From the NCBI GenBank assembly GCA_035222895.1, contig JAVYIG010006354.1:1-64000 (forward strand): DNA of 64,000 nucleotides. The letters run 5' to 3'. Position numbers and translations under genes: made by a program. Of the stretch, positions 24,201 through 34,258 are shown piece by piece. The notes under the pieces were generated by a model that was not told the DNA's origin, searched no databases, and saw nothing but the letters and a program-made list of their open reading frames with translations. Numbering within the stretch: the first letter of the stretch is position 1; the number at the start of each line of letters is the position of its first letter. This DNA is from Strongylocentrotus droebachiensis. Its lineage: Eukaryota > Echinodermata > Echinoidea > Camarodonta > Strongylocentrotidae.

Positions 24201-27200
24201 CATTGAATAAATCACCCGGAATTGATGGGATTACGGCTGTTATCCTCAAAAAAGTGAAAGAGCCCATATCCATAGTATTACAACGCATGTTCCAAATTTC
24301 ACTTTCACTAGGTCAACTACCCAAACAATGGAAACAATCAATTGTCATCCCTGTTCATAAATCTGGCAATCCCTCTGATTTTCGCAATTATCGCCCAGTT
24401 GCGCTCACTTCTGTTGTTTGCAAAATGATGGAAACCTTTGTTGACAAATGTATTGTAGCACATGTTGAGTCATATGGTCTACTTTCCCCCAAACAACACG
24501 GATTCACACCTAAACGATCATGTGTTACACAAGTACTCAACATCACACATGACTGGTTTTCATCCCTTGATGTAACACCCACCCCTCTAATTGATGCTAT
24601 TTTCTTGGATTTTAGCAAAGCCTTTGATCGCATGACCCATGATCTTCTCCTCAATAAATTAGCTAAGAAATATAACATTCAAAGTAATGTTTGGGAATGG
24701 GTTAGTTCTTTTGTTTGTGGGAGGGAACAAACTGTCCAGTTCCAAGGATCACGGTCTGATTGGTCAATAGTGACCTCGGGAATACCTCAGGGAAGTGTAT
24801 TAGGACCACGGCTATTCAATTTGTTCGTTAATGATATCACCCATGTAGTCCAATCGAAATGTGTGCTTTTTGCTGACGACACGCTTCTGTACCGCATAAT
24901 TAGAAATGAGACTGATATGCAAATGCTCCAAGCAGACATTACTCATGTCATAAACTGGTGCAGCATTAACAAAATGCAACTTAATGCTACGAAAACCAAA
25001 GTTCTCAGAATTGCCCCTCGTAAGAGAAATGTCGAAAAGACAAAGTACACCATTGATGATAACACAATTGAACAAGTGAATTCAATCAAGTACCTTGGAA
25101 TTACCCTCAATTCCAGCCTGACATGGGATGACCAAGTTAATAATGTAATTAAGAAGGCAAACAGAATGCTTGGTCTCATTTCTAGGTTGGGTAGGGGCGT
25201 GTCCCAGCAGGCATTGTTATGTTTGTACAAATCACTCGTGTTGCCTATCTTGGAATATGGAGTTCCATCCTGGTATGTTTACACAAGAAAACACGTGGAA
25301 GCCTTGGAACGAGTTCAGAGGAGGGCAACACGACTGATTTTGAAACAAAGGCGTCAAGAAATGCCTTATCCACAACGTCTCCAAAACCTTGCATGGTTTA
25401 CCCTGGAATCAAGAAGGAAATATCTCTTGATTTCCTTCGTAATTAAAACTCTCTACGGTATCGTGTGGTGTGAAGCAGTGAATGAGAATGTAGCCATAAG
25501 ACCACGCCAGAGTGAACATACCATTTTATTCCAACACCTCAGGGCAAGAACCGAACGTCTTCACCAAACTGCAGTTCACAGATTTCCCATTATTTGGGAG
25601 AGTCTTCCCTCACATGTCAAAGACGAAATTGTTTCTGGAAATATTTCAAAGCTTCTCACTCTTCTTCGTCAGGAAATTGTCTCTGTTCTTTAAATTTCAT
25701 TACACTCTTTTCTATACCACCTAACAGCTGACATGATTTTGTTTAGTATACCCATCTGGCATTACTTTCACTGTCATACTCTGAACATGTAATTAATTTA
25801 ACTCATAATATTTATTTGTATAAATATAAGAATATTCTTGATCTCAATTATTATAGTCTCACTATGTATTTATCTCCACAACTATTTAAGAATCATTGTC
25901 TAATAGTTGTTTTTTAATTAATTAATAATGAAATCCGACTCTTTTTACGAATTAATTGAATTACTAAGTACAGTCGATGGCAGACAAATTAGATAATAAT
26001 TATTGGTAAGTTTTGTCAATCTGTTTATAATTCAATCATATATTTGAATTATTATACATGTTTAAATGATCAGTTTGAATGTTATATTGCTTGAGACATT
26101 CATGTTACATTTATTACACCAAGTGTGTTGCCAGTTTCCAGTTATACACTGTTAATTTATATAATATGTTTTCTTTGGATTTTCTTATCCTGACCTGGAT
26201 GGAGTTGAAGGGGTGTGGGAAGGAAGACCTGTGGGTCATGGTAATTTAGTTAACCTTTTCCAAACCCAGGCAGCCCCATCATCTCTGATTCAGGTCCTTT
26301 CTTTATCATGTATATATATATGTTCCTGTAATTGCTGTAATTTGCATATTACTCTGTATTGTTCTTGTATTTTGAAATGCCGAATAAATAATAATAATAA
26401 TTATAATAATAATAATAAGTATGTCCACATTTATTAGAGGAAGGTTACTGTTTGGAAAAATGGGGCAGGGGGGGGGGGGGGGGGGTAATTGTTAGAAGAA
26501 GAAAAAAATGTTTTGAATTTGGCACCTGATCCTGTAAAAAGAAAACATCTCAATCTATTCAGCTTCATCTCAGTATACAGGTGAACTGCCATTTTTTAGG
26601 GCTAAAGGATATGAGATTAATCCCAATCCTAGGATTAGCCTTATCTGGATCAAGATTAATGAACTAACCATTCTTAGATAACATGAACCTGTTATCAGGG
26701 CTGAAGGATAAGAGACTAATCCCAATCTTAGGATTAGCCTTATCTGGATCTGGTTTAATGCTTGGCAATGGTACTGATCCTTGCTGAACTTCATCTGTCA
26801 AGAAAAAATCAGAGGAAAAAAAAAAGGTGAGCAGTTGAGAACCCATGGTTCTTGGTCATGTATTAGTTCATGCTTACAAGAATTCTATGAGCAAATTTTA
26901 TGAAAGATAAGTACTCCTTGAATATTCAACATGTAATAAATATACTAATAAATAAATTTCAAATTATGGGACATGGATATGTTACTAAAGACTGAAAGTG
27001 ATGCATTGAAGACAGCTACCGGGTAGTAGAAAAAATACCAGTAACATTAATCTTCAAACTTTCATACACTATATTGATGACTATAGCTGCCACTATTTGC
27101 TGGTTTCTCTGGAATAAATCTTCTTTTATAATTTTTTTCACAGACGGAATTGTCAATATCATGAATGGCAGCAGGGTGTACTCCTTACAGTCTTTTGTCA

Positions 27201-30200
27201 ATTTCTGTAGTATAGAAAGACCACCTGTCTAAAGTATGAAGACCACATTTTCATTTCCCTTGAATATGGTTTCTAATTGAAACCTGTGCTAAAGGAACCT
27301 GTACATCGAGACAACCTGCCTATAAAGACCATGGCCCGTTGCATAAAACTTACCATTGATGGTAACTTTACCATCAATGGCAACTACCATGGCAACAGGG
27401 CTCAACAGCCAATCAAAATCAAGGTTTCCATGGTAGTTACCATTGATGGCAAAGTTACCATCAATGGTAAGTAATTTGCAACGGGCCATGTGTTTCATGT
27501 TTCCCCTGAACATCCTTTATATACAGGTTTCACTGTACTGTTATATAATCATTAGATTGTTCTTACATTTGCTTTGTACACTGAACATCCCTCCACCATC
27601 CGAGGGCCATTTCTGCGCTCCAGCATCTAACACTTGAGGGCGCTGTTCTACTTCTTTGTAAACAACCTGTAAATAAAAACAAAATTGGTTCATTTATAGA
27701 AGGTTCACTCCAGCAACAATTGCTCTGGGCTTTATTTTTTACGAAAGGAGGTGGATAAGTACAGGGTTCAAATCCTGCCGCAGCACTAATGTCCTTTGGA
27801 AAGACATTAAGGGGCAGGGCGGTTAGGGGGTTTAAACCCCCCCCCCCCCCCCTTGGGCTGCCAAGTGAAAATGTGATGTGCACTAACACAATGGCATTGT
27901 GTTAGTAGATGCCAGGAAAACATCACTTACGGGGGTTCAAAATAGCCACACACACAAAAAAAAAAAAAAAATCGCCTTGCCACTATGCGGCTCTGATGGT
28001 CTCGACGATGCTCTGTATCATCATTGGGTCAACCTCCTCCCCCCCCCCCCCCCACTTAGCAAAAAGCTAGATTTGCCGCTGACATTAATCTACATTTGCC
28101 ACACATAACCTGGGTGTAGTAAGTGGGTAGATGGTAAGAATCATTCCTTGAATGCACTGAGTGCTATGGTTGCCAGAGCTAAAGCCGGGGTAATAGTATC
28201 CAAATCCATTTAGAGACATTATATCAAAATGTGATATGTGCTATACAAGAACGGCATATTATTATTATTATATAATTATTATTATCATTAAAGGGATTTC
28301 AATTTGGTTTGGGTTACGTTAGGGTTAAGGATATAGTGTTTGGTTTGAGGTTGAAGGTAGGAGTTTGGTTAGTGTAGGATATTGACAGCCGAACAATTGC
28401 TTTCAGAGTGTTTAGAACCCGAATATAAACTTGAGAATCTAATACTATGCATCTGAATGATTAATTGTATTTTTGAAGAAAAATAATATGCATACCTCAA
28501 AAGGCTAGAAAATCACTGTTTAATCTGCCATTCTATTTATAAAATGATTATATCTGAAAGTTGGTAAACGTAAAACTAAATAAAGAGAGAATTTCATATA
28601 CCGGTACAATAAAGTTTACAATATAAGTTACAATATCAGTCAACATCAAACTAATATCACACTAATAACAACCAAAGTAGGACAGTGATAGTCTGTTATA
28701 CTTGCAATTAATTGAATGTATATGAAGTATTTTAGTAACTGTTCTATTTCTTGAAGATTTGATAAACTCACCACAGTTTGTGTATCTAATGTTGGAGGAT
28801 GGCTGTGTTCTACCACTGTCTTCCATGTTATGTGATTCAACACACGCACCTGTGGACCAAACAAGACGTATATCAAAAACAAACACAGAGAAAGCATGTA
28901 AATACACACAAAGAAGGCATTTAAATACCTCTTTTAGTGCAGGCATGTCAATACTGCAATTGTAAGAATTGTGAAAATTGTTGTTTTTAACTCTTTAAGT
29001 TGAATTGTGAACCTTTGCTGCATATTTGTTATTAACATTTTGACATACGGCAACAAAGTTCAAAGCAAAACTAAATCAAACTACAGAGATAAACCCATCA
29101 TTCTGCATTAACACATTGGATACAATTTGGATTTTGGCATAACATGCATTTCTATGTACTCAAACTCAGCTTATAATAATGGAGCGCCAGGAATGGCAAT
29201 GTGCCAGCCATGAGTGATATACAAGACTCCAATATTGTTCTCTTGGGCTTAGTATTCAACTGGTTAACCATTAAACCTTATGGTATGATCTCCACGATTT
29301 TTTGGAAAGTTCATAGAAAGTATTAAACATTTAATATAATAAGAAACATACAGGCAACTCAAAATCAAATTGATTTATTTTTACATCATACATTGAGGAA
29401 ACACAATATTTATTGACAGGTTTGGCAAATTCAACACTTTAGGTACAGTCATGCTCCCTCTATATTACAGACTTAATATTAACTGAATAGTATGCTGCTC
29501 CTGTTTTGGTTACCTTTTGATCATAGCTACCAATGGCAAGAAACTGACTACTAGGGGACCAGCAAACAGACTTGATACCCAGTGCATACTCGTAAGCTTT
29601 GAATGTTGCAATGCATCGTCCATCTACTGAGTACAGTAGAAGATTGTACTGTAAAGAAAGAGAAGCACAAATTAGACAAAGCTGGTGTTATGGGGGTGCT
29701 GGGAACATTAATGGGACTAAACATCCAGTGCATGTATTTCTTAAACTAAAAACCATCTAATGATTTAAGCCTACAATTGTACTGCATATCTACAGACCTA
29801 AGCCAATATTACATTCTGTTAATAAGAAACAAAAAACTAGACAACATGGTATATTGGTAATTGAATAAAATGGTGCATGAAAAAGAGCAAAATATTCACT
29901 TTCAAACTGTTGTGTCGAGTATGAAGGAGATCCTGTTTACCCAAATGTTGAAAGATTTACTTTCAAAACTGAATTAATTTATGTTCTTCTCCTTCTCCTT
30001 CACTGCCTACTTTTTTCTTCCTTTATTATATGTTTTAGAAATGATTTAGCATACCCGTAATTCAATTCCCAATATCAATATGAAACATCAAGATCATTAC
30101 GAGGATTGTACTTCTAGACATTGTCTGTTGAGAGCCTATAATAAGATAACTCAAAGATGACACAATAACATTTCCTGGCTTAAAATCAACAATGTCTTGT

Positions 30201-33200
30201 TACTTCATATCATTTAACATGAACATATAAATGATCCAAATCTTTACCAAGCTTCTTACCTCTAGTAATGAATCCCATACACACAGCACTCTGCCATCAG
30301 GAGACCACTCTAACCCTGCTAGGTCTCGAGTATTCGTCTCAAAATGCTAGGAAAAATGGGGACAACCAGTGATTAAAAAGACATTTTAAAGATTTTAGTT
30401 GATCAATATAATCAGTCAGAAAATTAAAAGGAGATAAAAATCTACACTTGTTTTTGCAAACAGATTCTTGATTCTTTACCTTTAATAAGTAGCACAAAGA
30501 AGTTATTATTTATTGTGCAAATCATGTGAGTACAGAGAAACACAAAGACACAAAGACAAAGACTTAAACAATAATATAATTTTCGAAGGGGAATAGCTAA
30601 TCGGTTGATTTTAGTCAAGAAACATTGTTTTATAGCTAAATTAATATCTTGACCTTGAGGGGGAGCTATACAACATAAAGAGTTTATTCTTTACAATTTC
30701 ATAACTTTAGTCTCAATTTCAACCGCGACAACGATCACTGAATATTGTAGGATCACATAAGCTTCCAATATATTCATTTGAACCAAATTCATGACCCAGT
30801 ACCAAAGCGTTGTATTACCTTTAATATAACTACCACTTACTTTGACAAGTTGCCATGTATTACAAGCAAAGACACTGATGAAATCTTTACAGTCCCTCCT
30901 CTCAGCCAATGCCATGTACTTGCCATCTTTAGTGAAATGCATTCCTGGAAGAAGAAGTTCATTTAAAATGGATTTAGGCTTTGAATTCAAAATGTAGCCC
31001 ACACAAAATGCATGGTATATAAATTCATCAATTGCAAAAAGAAATCATGAGTGTTATGCTCATTTCTAAGCTTAACATCAGGGCTCGACACTGGCATGCA
31101 TCGAGACATATGGCTACCCTAAATTCTTTTTTGAAATGTTTGCAATTACTCTATTGTATAGACTCTAAAAAGTTCAATATTGACCCCTTTTGAGAAAAGC
31201 TAGTGTGGAGCCCTGCTTAAGATGCAACATGTAGTCTATCCAAATCAGATTATAATCAGGGAAACCACTGAAATATATAATAATTTACTTTTAGACATAA
31301 CTGAAAATGAAACATAAAAATTACTGAACATCTTAAATTTTAGTGTTAGTTAGCACTGAGAATATTTGTACATGTAAATTTAACTCTATTTCATGAAGAA
31401 ACACAATACTTCATGAGCTTGCAATAAGTATCTTAAATCCCCACTGCACTAGTTTAGCCAGGAGGGATTAGACCTCCTTGCATGGTCACTGACAGGTGGT
31501 TATCTCATCAAAACAGCTCTCAAGTAAAAAAAGAAAAGGGGATCATGGGGGAACAATGGTCTACGACTAGGCATTGTTTGCTATATAGAGGGCGCAAGTA
31601 GCTATAAGTAGTGCAGTGGGCCTTTAAGATGGAAATAAAGCACACCTTGCTTTGCTTCTTTAGGATACTTGATATAGGAGACTGATCGATTGACCAATGA
31701 CCATACAGTGATCCTCAGATTGAATTCAGCTGTGGTCAAAATGTGACGTCCATCAGCACTCCATCTCACACTGACCAGTCCAGCTGACCCTTCATCTATC
31801 TTGCATGTCCATTCAGGCTGCTCTAATGACCATACCTACATGGGGAAAGAATACATGTGAACCAAGTAAGCAACTTTGAGAGAAACCATGCACCCTGGCT
31901 TATATAATATCTCAATAACTTCTAGGAGTATAATGATTGTCCACCAATCATGCCTCAGTATACACATGTCTGGTGTATGTCTCTACTTTCAGTGCATAAG
32001 TCTGAGGTTCTCTTTTAGTATTTGTCCTTACAGGCTTACAAACTTATTGGCAAGATAGAAAGGTCAAAGAAGACTTTGTCTGAAGACCTATGATGCTTGA
32101 ATATCAATTAACTTTATTATTTTTAGGGGGAAAATCCCATTGTTACAACTTTTACAAAGCACTGATACATTCTATCTTACAAATTGCCAAGTAAAAGAAA
32201 GTTTGGTTCCTTATGACTAGCTAAGGAAACTGAAAGACTTCAAAGATACATCATTCAAACTAGCATCATAGAATTACAATAATATAATCTCCCTTTCTTT
32301 ATCTTGGTCTTTGTCACACTTACCTGTACTATCCCTCGCTTGTACATTCCACATAAGATGAACTTGGAGTCGGATGACCACTGTCAAAAACAATTATGGC
32401 AGAGAAAAATTGTAACTTTTTCACACTCTATCATCAATATTGCATACCGATAGTATTAAAATGTGTCAAACACAAACAAATATAATAAAAAATATTAATG
32501 AAATTCTGATACTTATGTCTCTGAGCATTTTACTATGATTACTTATCAACTCATCATTACCTTATCAATGTATTCTAATGCTATTCTTTCATATAAACCC
32601 ACAATCAAATGAATACAACAATACTAGTCTACATCTTGTAGCAAACATGCACAGAGGAAAATAATAAAAAAAACATAAAACAAATTATGTAAAGAATATT
32701 AAAAACATACTAACTTCACTATACAATTACACAACTTGAAAGAAAATGAGCATTAGTCAATATTCCATCATCCTTAAGATGGTCAAATTTAGACACTCTG
32801 CATTGTCTACACAAAAGACCTTGCATCAAAGTTTAAGCCAGCTATCTACATCTACATCTTAATTGGTACTGGACAGGACCAATTGGTATAAACGTCCAGA
32901 CTTCCGTGGCATCGCAAACTGTCATAAAACATCACAACTGAGGGTGCAGAGTTCAAAAATCAAATAAAAAGGTGCTCATAAAAATACATTTGGGTGTAGA
33001 CATCTACTAATTTTAGATGAAGTTGAGCTACATCTATCAATATGCATATGTTTTTCACTCTTGATATTCTTGTCGAGTGAACAGACATCCAACCCAAGAT
33101 ACTAACCTCCAAACATTGGATTGCATCCAGACATGTGTAAAGCTGAAGGATCTGTAGTGTGTGAACATCTCGTACAATCAGTCGGTATTGGACACAGCTG

Positions 33201-34107
33201 GCCTGTTATGGATATAAAAAGATCAAATACATTTTATTAAAATATGTATAGGTACAGGAAAAACTTTGTTGATGTACTTTTAACTATGATAAGAAACTTA
33301 TATTTTTCAGCAATTAAATGCTGAATGAATTGCAAGATAACCAGCTAACGAATGCTGAAATAAGACGATGCTGATCGATCCAAATAAAAACAAAATTAGT
33401 CTAGACCCTATGTAGATATTATTGTCACTGGCAATTATGGGCATCTCTGTTATGACATTGGTGCACCAAATATGACGTTCGATACAACAACAAAAACCCC
33501 TTTTACTATTTTAGTACATAAAAATCGTCTTTTTCAGAATTTTCCATCATTTCAACTTGAGCATGTTCATAATTCGTGTTCATTGTGATGAAGACTGGAG
33601 TATTACCATAATTTTAAGGATAGGACTGTAAAAAAGAAGAAGCTTACTTCTCCATTTCTTATGCTCATCAAATGCGCCGCCACACCCCCCCCCCCCCGCT
33701 CTCTGACAACAAACAAAAACAGCCAAGGAACAAAACAACAACAAATAAATTTGAAATTTAAACACAAAACAAAACAAACAAAAACTCAACAATATCTAGC
33801 ACCATCACAAAGCTAAGAGCTCATAATTTCGACAGTTGAATGGGCAAATATTTTAAAATTCAGACCTCATAGATTTAGATTTGTTTGCACAAATTGGGGA
33901 TATACACGGATGGTTGGCTCTAAAAAAACGTTTGCATCTACAACTAGTACAAGTACAAACATGAATTTTAGCACATGGGACAACACATTAAGATTTCAGA
34001 GACTTATCATCAATGTTTCCGGGAAAATTATAACTTACCAAGCATTGTCCATCCGGTGAAAATTTCGAAAGATGGCCGCTTTGTTTGAATAACTCTGAGA
34101 AGTTCAT
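21208..34107 (-). CDS. WRAP73: WRAP73 (WDR8), WD40 centrosomal protein, 13 coding exons
   Basis: Minus-strand exons are 34107-34039, 33202-33107, 32380-32324, 31835-31646, 30944-30841, 30346-30260, 29648-29514, 28849-28772, 27666-27567, 26794-26669, 22967-22884, 22018-21911 and 21332-21208. The total is 1359 nt, giving 452 aa (human about 460), with every phase consistent. Family signatures: MNFSE start; [10 protein letters not shown] at 149-158; [20 protein letters not shown] from exon 7; NHITWK from exon 8; KANPKIGI at 324-331; [12 protein letters not shown] from exon 11; LYLWSPDGC from exon 12. WRAP73 is a WD40 protein of centriolar satellites and the spindle pole that acts with SSX2IP in microtubule anchoring. 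The C-terminal residues 442-450 are a run of glutamates and glycines unlike the human tail. One donor (exon 11, GTACAT) is weak. A LINE lies antisense in intron 10 and trinucleotide repeats fill intron 12. The gene starts 151 bp from MRPL51, divergently. Confidence 0.97.
21480..21835. repeat. ATC/CTC trinucleotide repeat block in WRAP73 intron 12
   Basis: Imperfect CAT/ATC repeats are followed by CTC and CCCCTC repeats. Overlapping reading frames in five frames are repeat artefacts. Confidence 0.9.
22425..22540 (+). repeat. dispersed repeat R2, fragment
   Basis: Matches 18529-18660 ('gcgctttacagatattttattaccccggtaattagattca' and 'tctccactccctggggag'). It lies in WRAP73 intron 11. Confidence 0.7.
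23186..25693 (+). CDS. LINE ORF2 fragment: endonuclease C-terminal part plus reverse transcriptase
   Basis: The frame reads [14 protein letters not shown] upstream of the first GTG/ATG-like start at 23243, so no true start is present and the protein is truncated at its N terminus. Counted from 23243: GDFNVNW at about 16-22 and ISDHH at about 83-87 are the late motifs of the APE-type endonuclease. Reverse transcriptase motifs follow in order: [61 protein letters not shown] shortened, and FADD at about 543-546 (the catalytic aspartates). A C-terminal region with RRATRLI-type text is typical of these elements. About 816 codons with no interruption imply a young insertion. It reverse-transcribes its own RNA at a nicked target. 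It cannot be autonomous here because the first endonuclease motifs are absent. Confidence 0.93.
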   Translation, partial: EKLITKAEFFDKLETVVDSVQNLSRKYQGIVFVGDFNVNWKDENCRNRDRLLQIFETMNMTHCVTDVTRPQLDDPSEGSIIDLVFVNRPELCQSINVTSNCVISDHHAVLITFHTVTPQLPKSIIRKFLCYQKGDYEHLNNLLRLAPWDLFMNHNDVDESWEGFLDLYQAAINDCIPHKVQNKKQFCPWVTPQIKRLTNKAKKLFVSAKSHFEDEEDVRNEWWDKYKRARNHAKQESNKSYWRYLNGLFSMHDNRKRFFGYMRSLRRNPTPPIISDQDNVLNKPEEIANCFSDYFVSVFNQSDPDNVPELPSACDFPIAPLNTLDFPTCEIVKLIDNLSLNKSPGIDGITAVILKKVKEPISIVLQRMFQISLSLGQLPKQWKQSIVIPVHKSGNPSDFRNYRPVALTSVVCKMMETFVDKCIVAHVESYGLLSPKQHGFTPKRSCVTQVLNITHDWFSSLDVTPTPLIDAIFLDFSKAFDRMTHDLLLNKLAKKYNIQSNVWEWVSSFVCGREQTVQFQGSRSDWSIVTSGIPQGSVLGPRLFNLFVNDITHVVQSKCVLFADDTLLYRIIRNETDMQMLQADITHVINWCSINKMQLNATKTKVLRIAPRKRNVEKTKYTIDDNTIEQVNSIKYLGITLNSSLTWDDQVNNVIKKANRMLGLISRLGRGVSQQALLCLYKSLVLPILEYGVPSWYVYTRKHVEALERVQRRATRLILKQRRQEMPYPQRLQNLAWFTLESRRKYLLISFVIKTLYGIVWCEAVNENVAIRPRQSEHTILFQHLRARTERLHQTAVHRFPIIWESLPSHVKDEIVSGNISKLLTLLRQEIVSVL
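23186..26418 (+). mobile_element. 5'-truncated non-LTR retrotransposon (LINE), antisense in WRAP73 intron 10
   Basis: One open frame runs from about 23186 to 25693 without a stop, followed by a roughly 700-bp 3' region ending in an AATAAT-type tail (26382-26418). The left end begins inside the endonuclease domain, so the 5' part is missing. The 3' microsatellite tail and endonuclease-plus-reverse-transcriptase layout fit the CR1/Jockey-like group; the exact clade was not determined. Its orientation opposite to the host gene is common for tolerated intronic LINEs. No flanking target-site duplication could be recognised by eye. Confidence 0.93.
27215..27535. mobile_element. MITE family B copy, interrupted by a second MITE
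   Basis: The body matches 12300-12465 ('gaccacctgtcta', 'tttcccttgaatatggtttctaattgaaacctg', right end CAGGTTTCACTG then TA). A foldback element at 27331-27489 is inserted within it. The left terminus is degraded. Confidence 0.8.
27331..27489. mobile_element. foldback MITE (ATGGCCCGTTGCA ends) nested in MITE B
   Basis: ATGGCCCGTTGCATAAAACT at the left pairs with the right end TTGCAACGGGCCAT. Inside, TTACCATTGATGGTAACTTT and ACCATCAATGG pair again on the other arm, so almost all of the 159 bp folds into one long hairpin. It is non-coding; reading frames on both strands are mirror artefacts of the hairpin. Confidence 0.9.
27736..28265 (+). repeat. SINE family S1 copy, split by a nested element
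   Basis: The head and B box (GGGTTCAAATCCTGCCGCAGCACTAATGTCCTTTGG) are at 27762-27810. The body resumes at 28081 (GACATTAATCTACATTTGCCACAC) and runs through 'attccttgaatgcactgag..gctaaagccggggtaat' to an ATT-rich tail at about 28257-28290. It lies in WRAP73 intron 8. Confidence 0.85.
27803..28088. mobile_element. 270-bp hAT-like element with exact 8-bp duplication GACATTAA
   Basis: The element spans 27811-28080, bracketed by GACATTAA at 27803-27810 and 28081-28088. The element interrupts SINE S1 exactly at this octamer. It contains two C homopolymers (about 27836-27852 and 28038-28053). The ends CAGGGCGGTTAG and CTAGATTTGCCGCTG are weakly inverted. An 8-bp duplication with CAG ends suits a non-autonomous hAT. 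It lies in WRAP73 intron 8. Confidence 0.85.
28300..28390 (+). repeat. degenerate GGTTAG-rich repeat (family T), fragment
   Basis: 'gggttacgttagggttaagg..ggtttgaggttgaaggtagg..ggttagtgtaggata'. The same text in inverted order is at 39585-39700. Confidence 0.6.
30575..30824. mobile_element. MITE family D, partial copy abutting WRAP73 exon 5
   Basis: It is the reverse complement of 5413-5660, with 'aaattcatgacccagtacc', 'ttccaatatattcatttgaacc', 'gatcactgaatatt' and 'atcttgaccttgaggggg' in common. Its TTAA end at 30824 is only 16 bp from the donor-side edge of exon 5 (30841), within the intron. Confidence 0.85.
31433..31627. mobile_element. MITE family C, complete, TTAA-flanked
   Basis: The left end TTAAATCCCCACTGCACTAG and the right end TAGTGCAGTGGGCCTTTAA form about 19-bp inverted repeats bounded by TTAA. 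It lies 18 bp from WRAP73 exon 4 (31646) on its downstream side. Relatives at 20940-21125 and 52300-52412. Confidence 0.88.
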
Positions 34108-34258
34108 GACTATCTATAAGATTGCAATTAATTTAAAGTCAACACTTCGTAATCGTTATTTGACGAACCGTCAATTTGAAACTGTGTGGGTTTCCATCAT
34201 TTCCTTTCAATATTTTGTCAAATCAAATTTGAAAGTTTATACGTTTTGAAGGCGTAAA
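34108..34258. promoter_or_regulatory. 151-bp shared 5' region between WRAP73 (-) and MRPL51 (+)
   Basis: The two start codons face away from each other across 151 bp, so both 5' untranslated regions and core promoters must share this interval. It is AT-rich and has no CpG island or clear TATA box, but includes ATTTGACG and AACCGTCAA words. Both are housekeeping-type genes for which bidirectional promoters are common. The transcription starts themselves are not visible. Confidence 0.75.
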
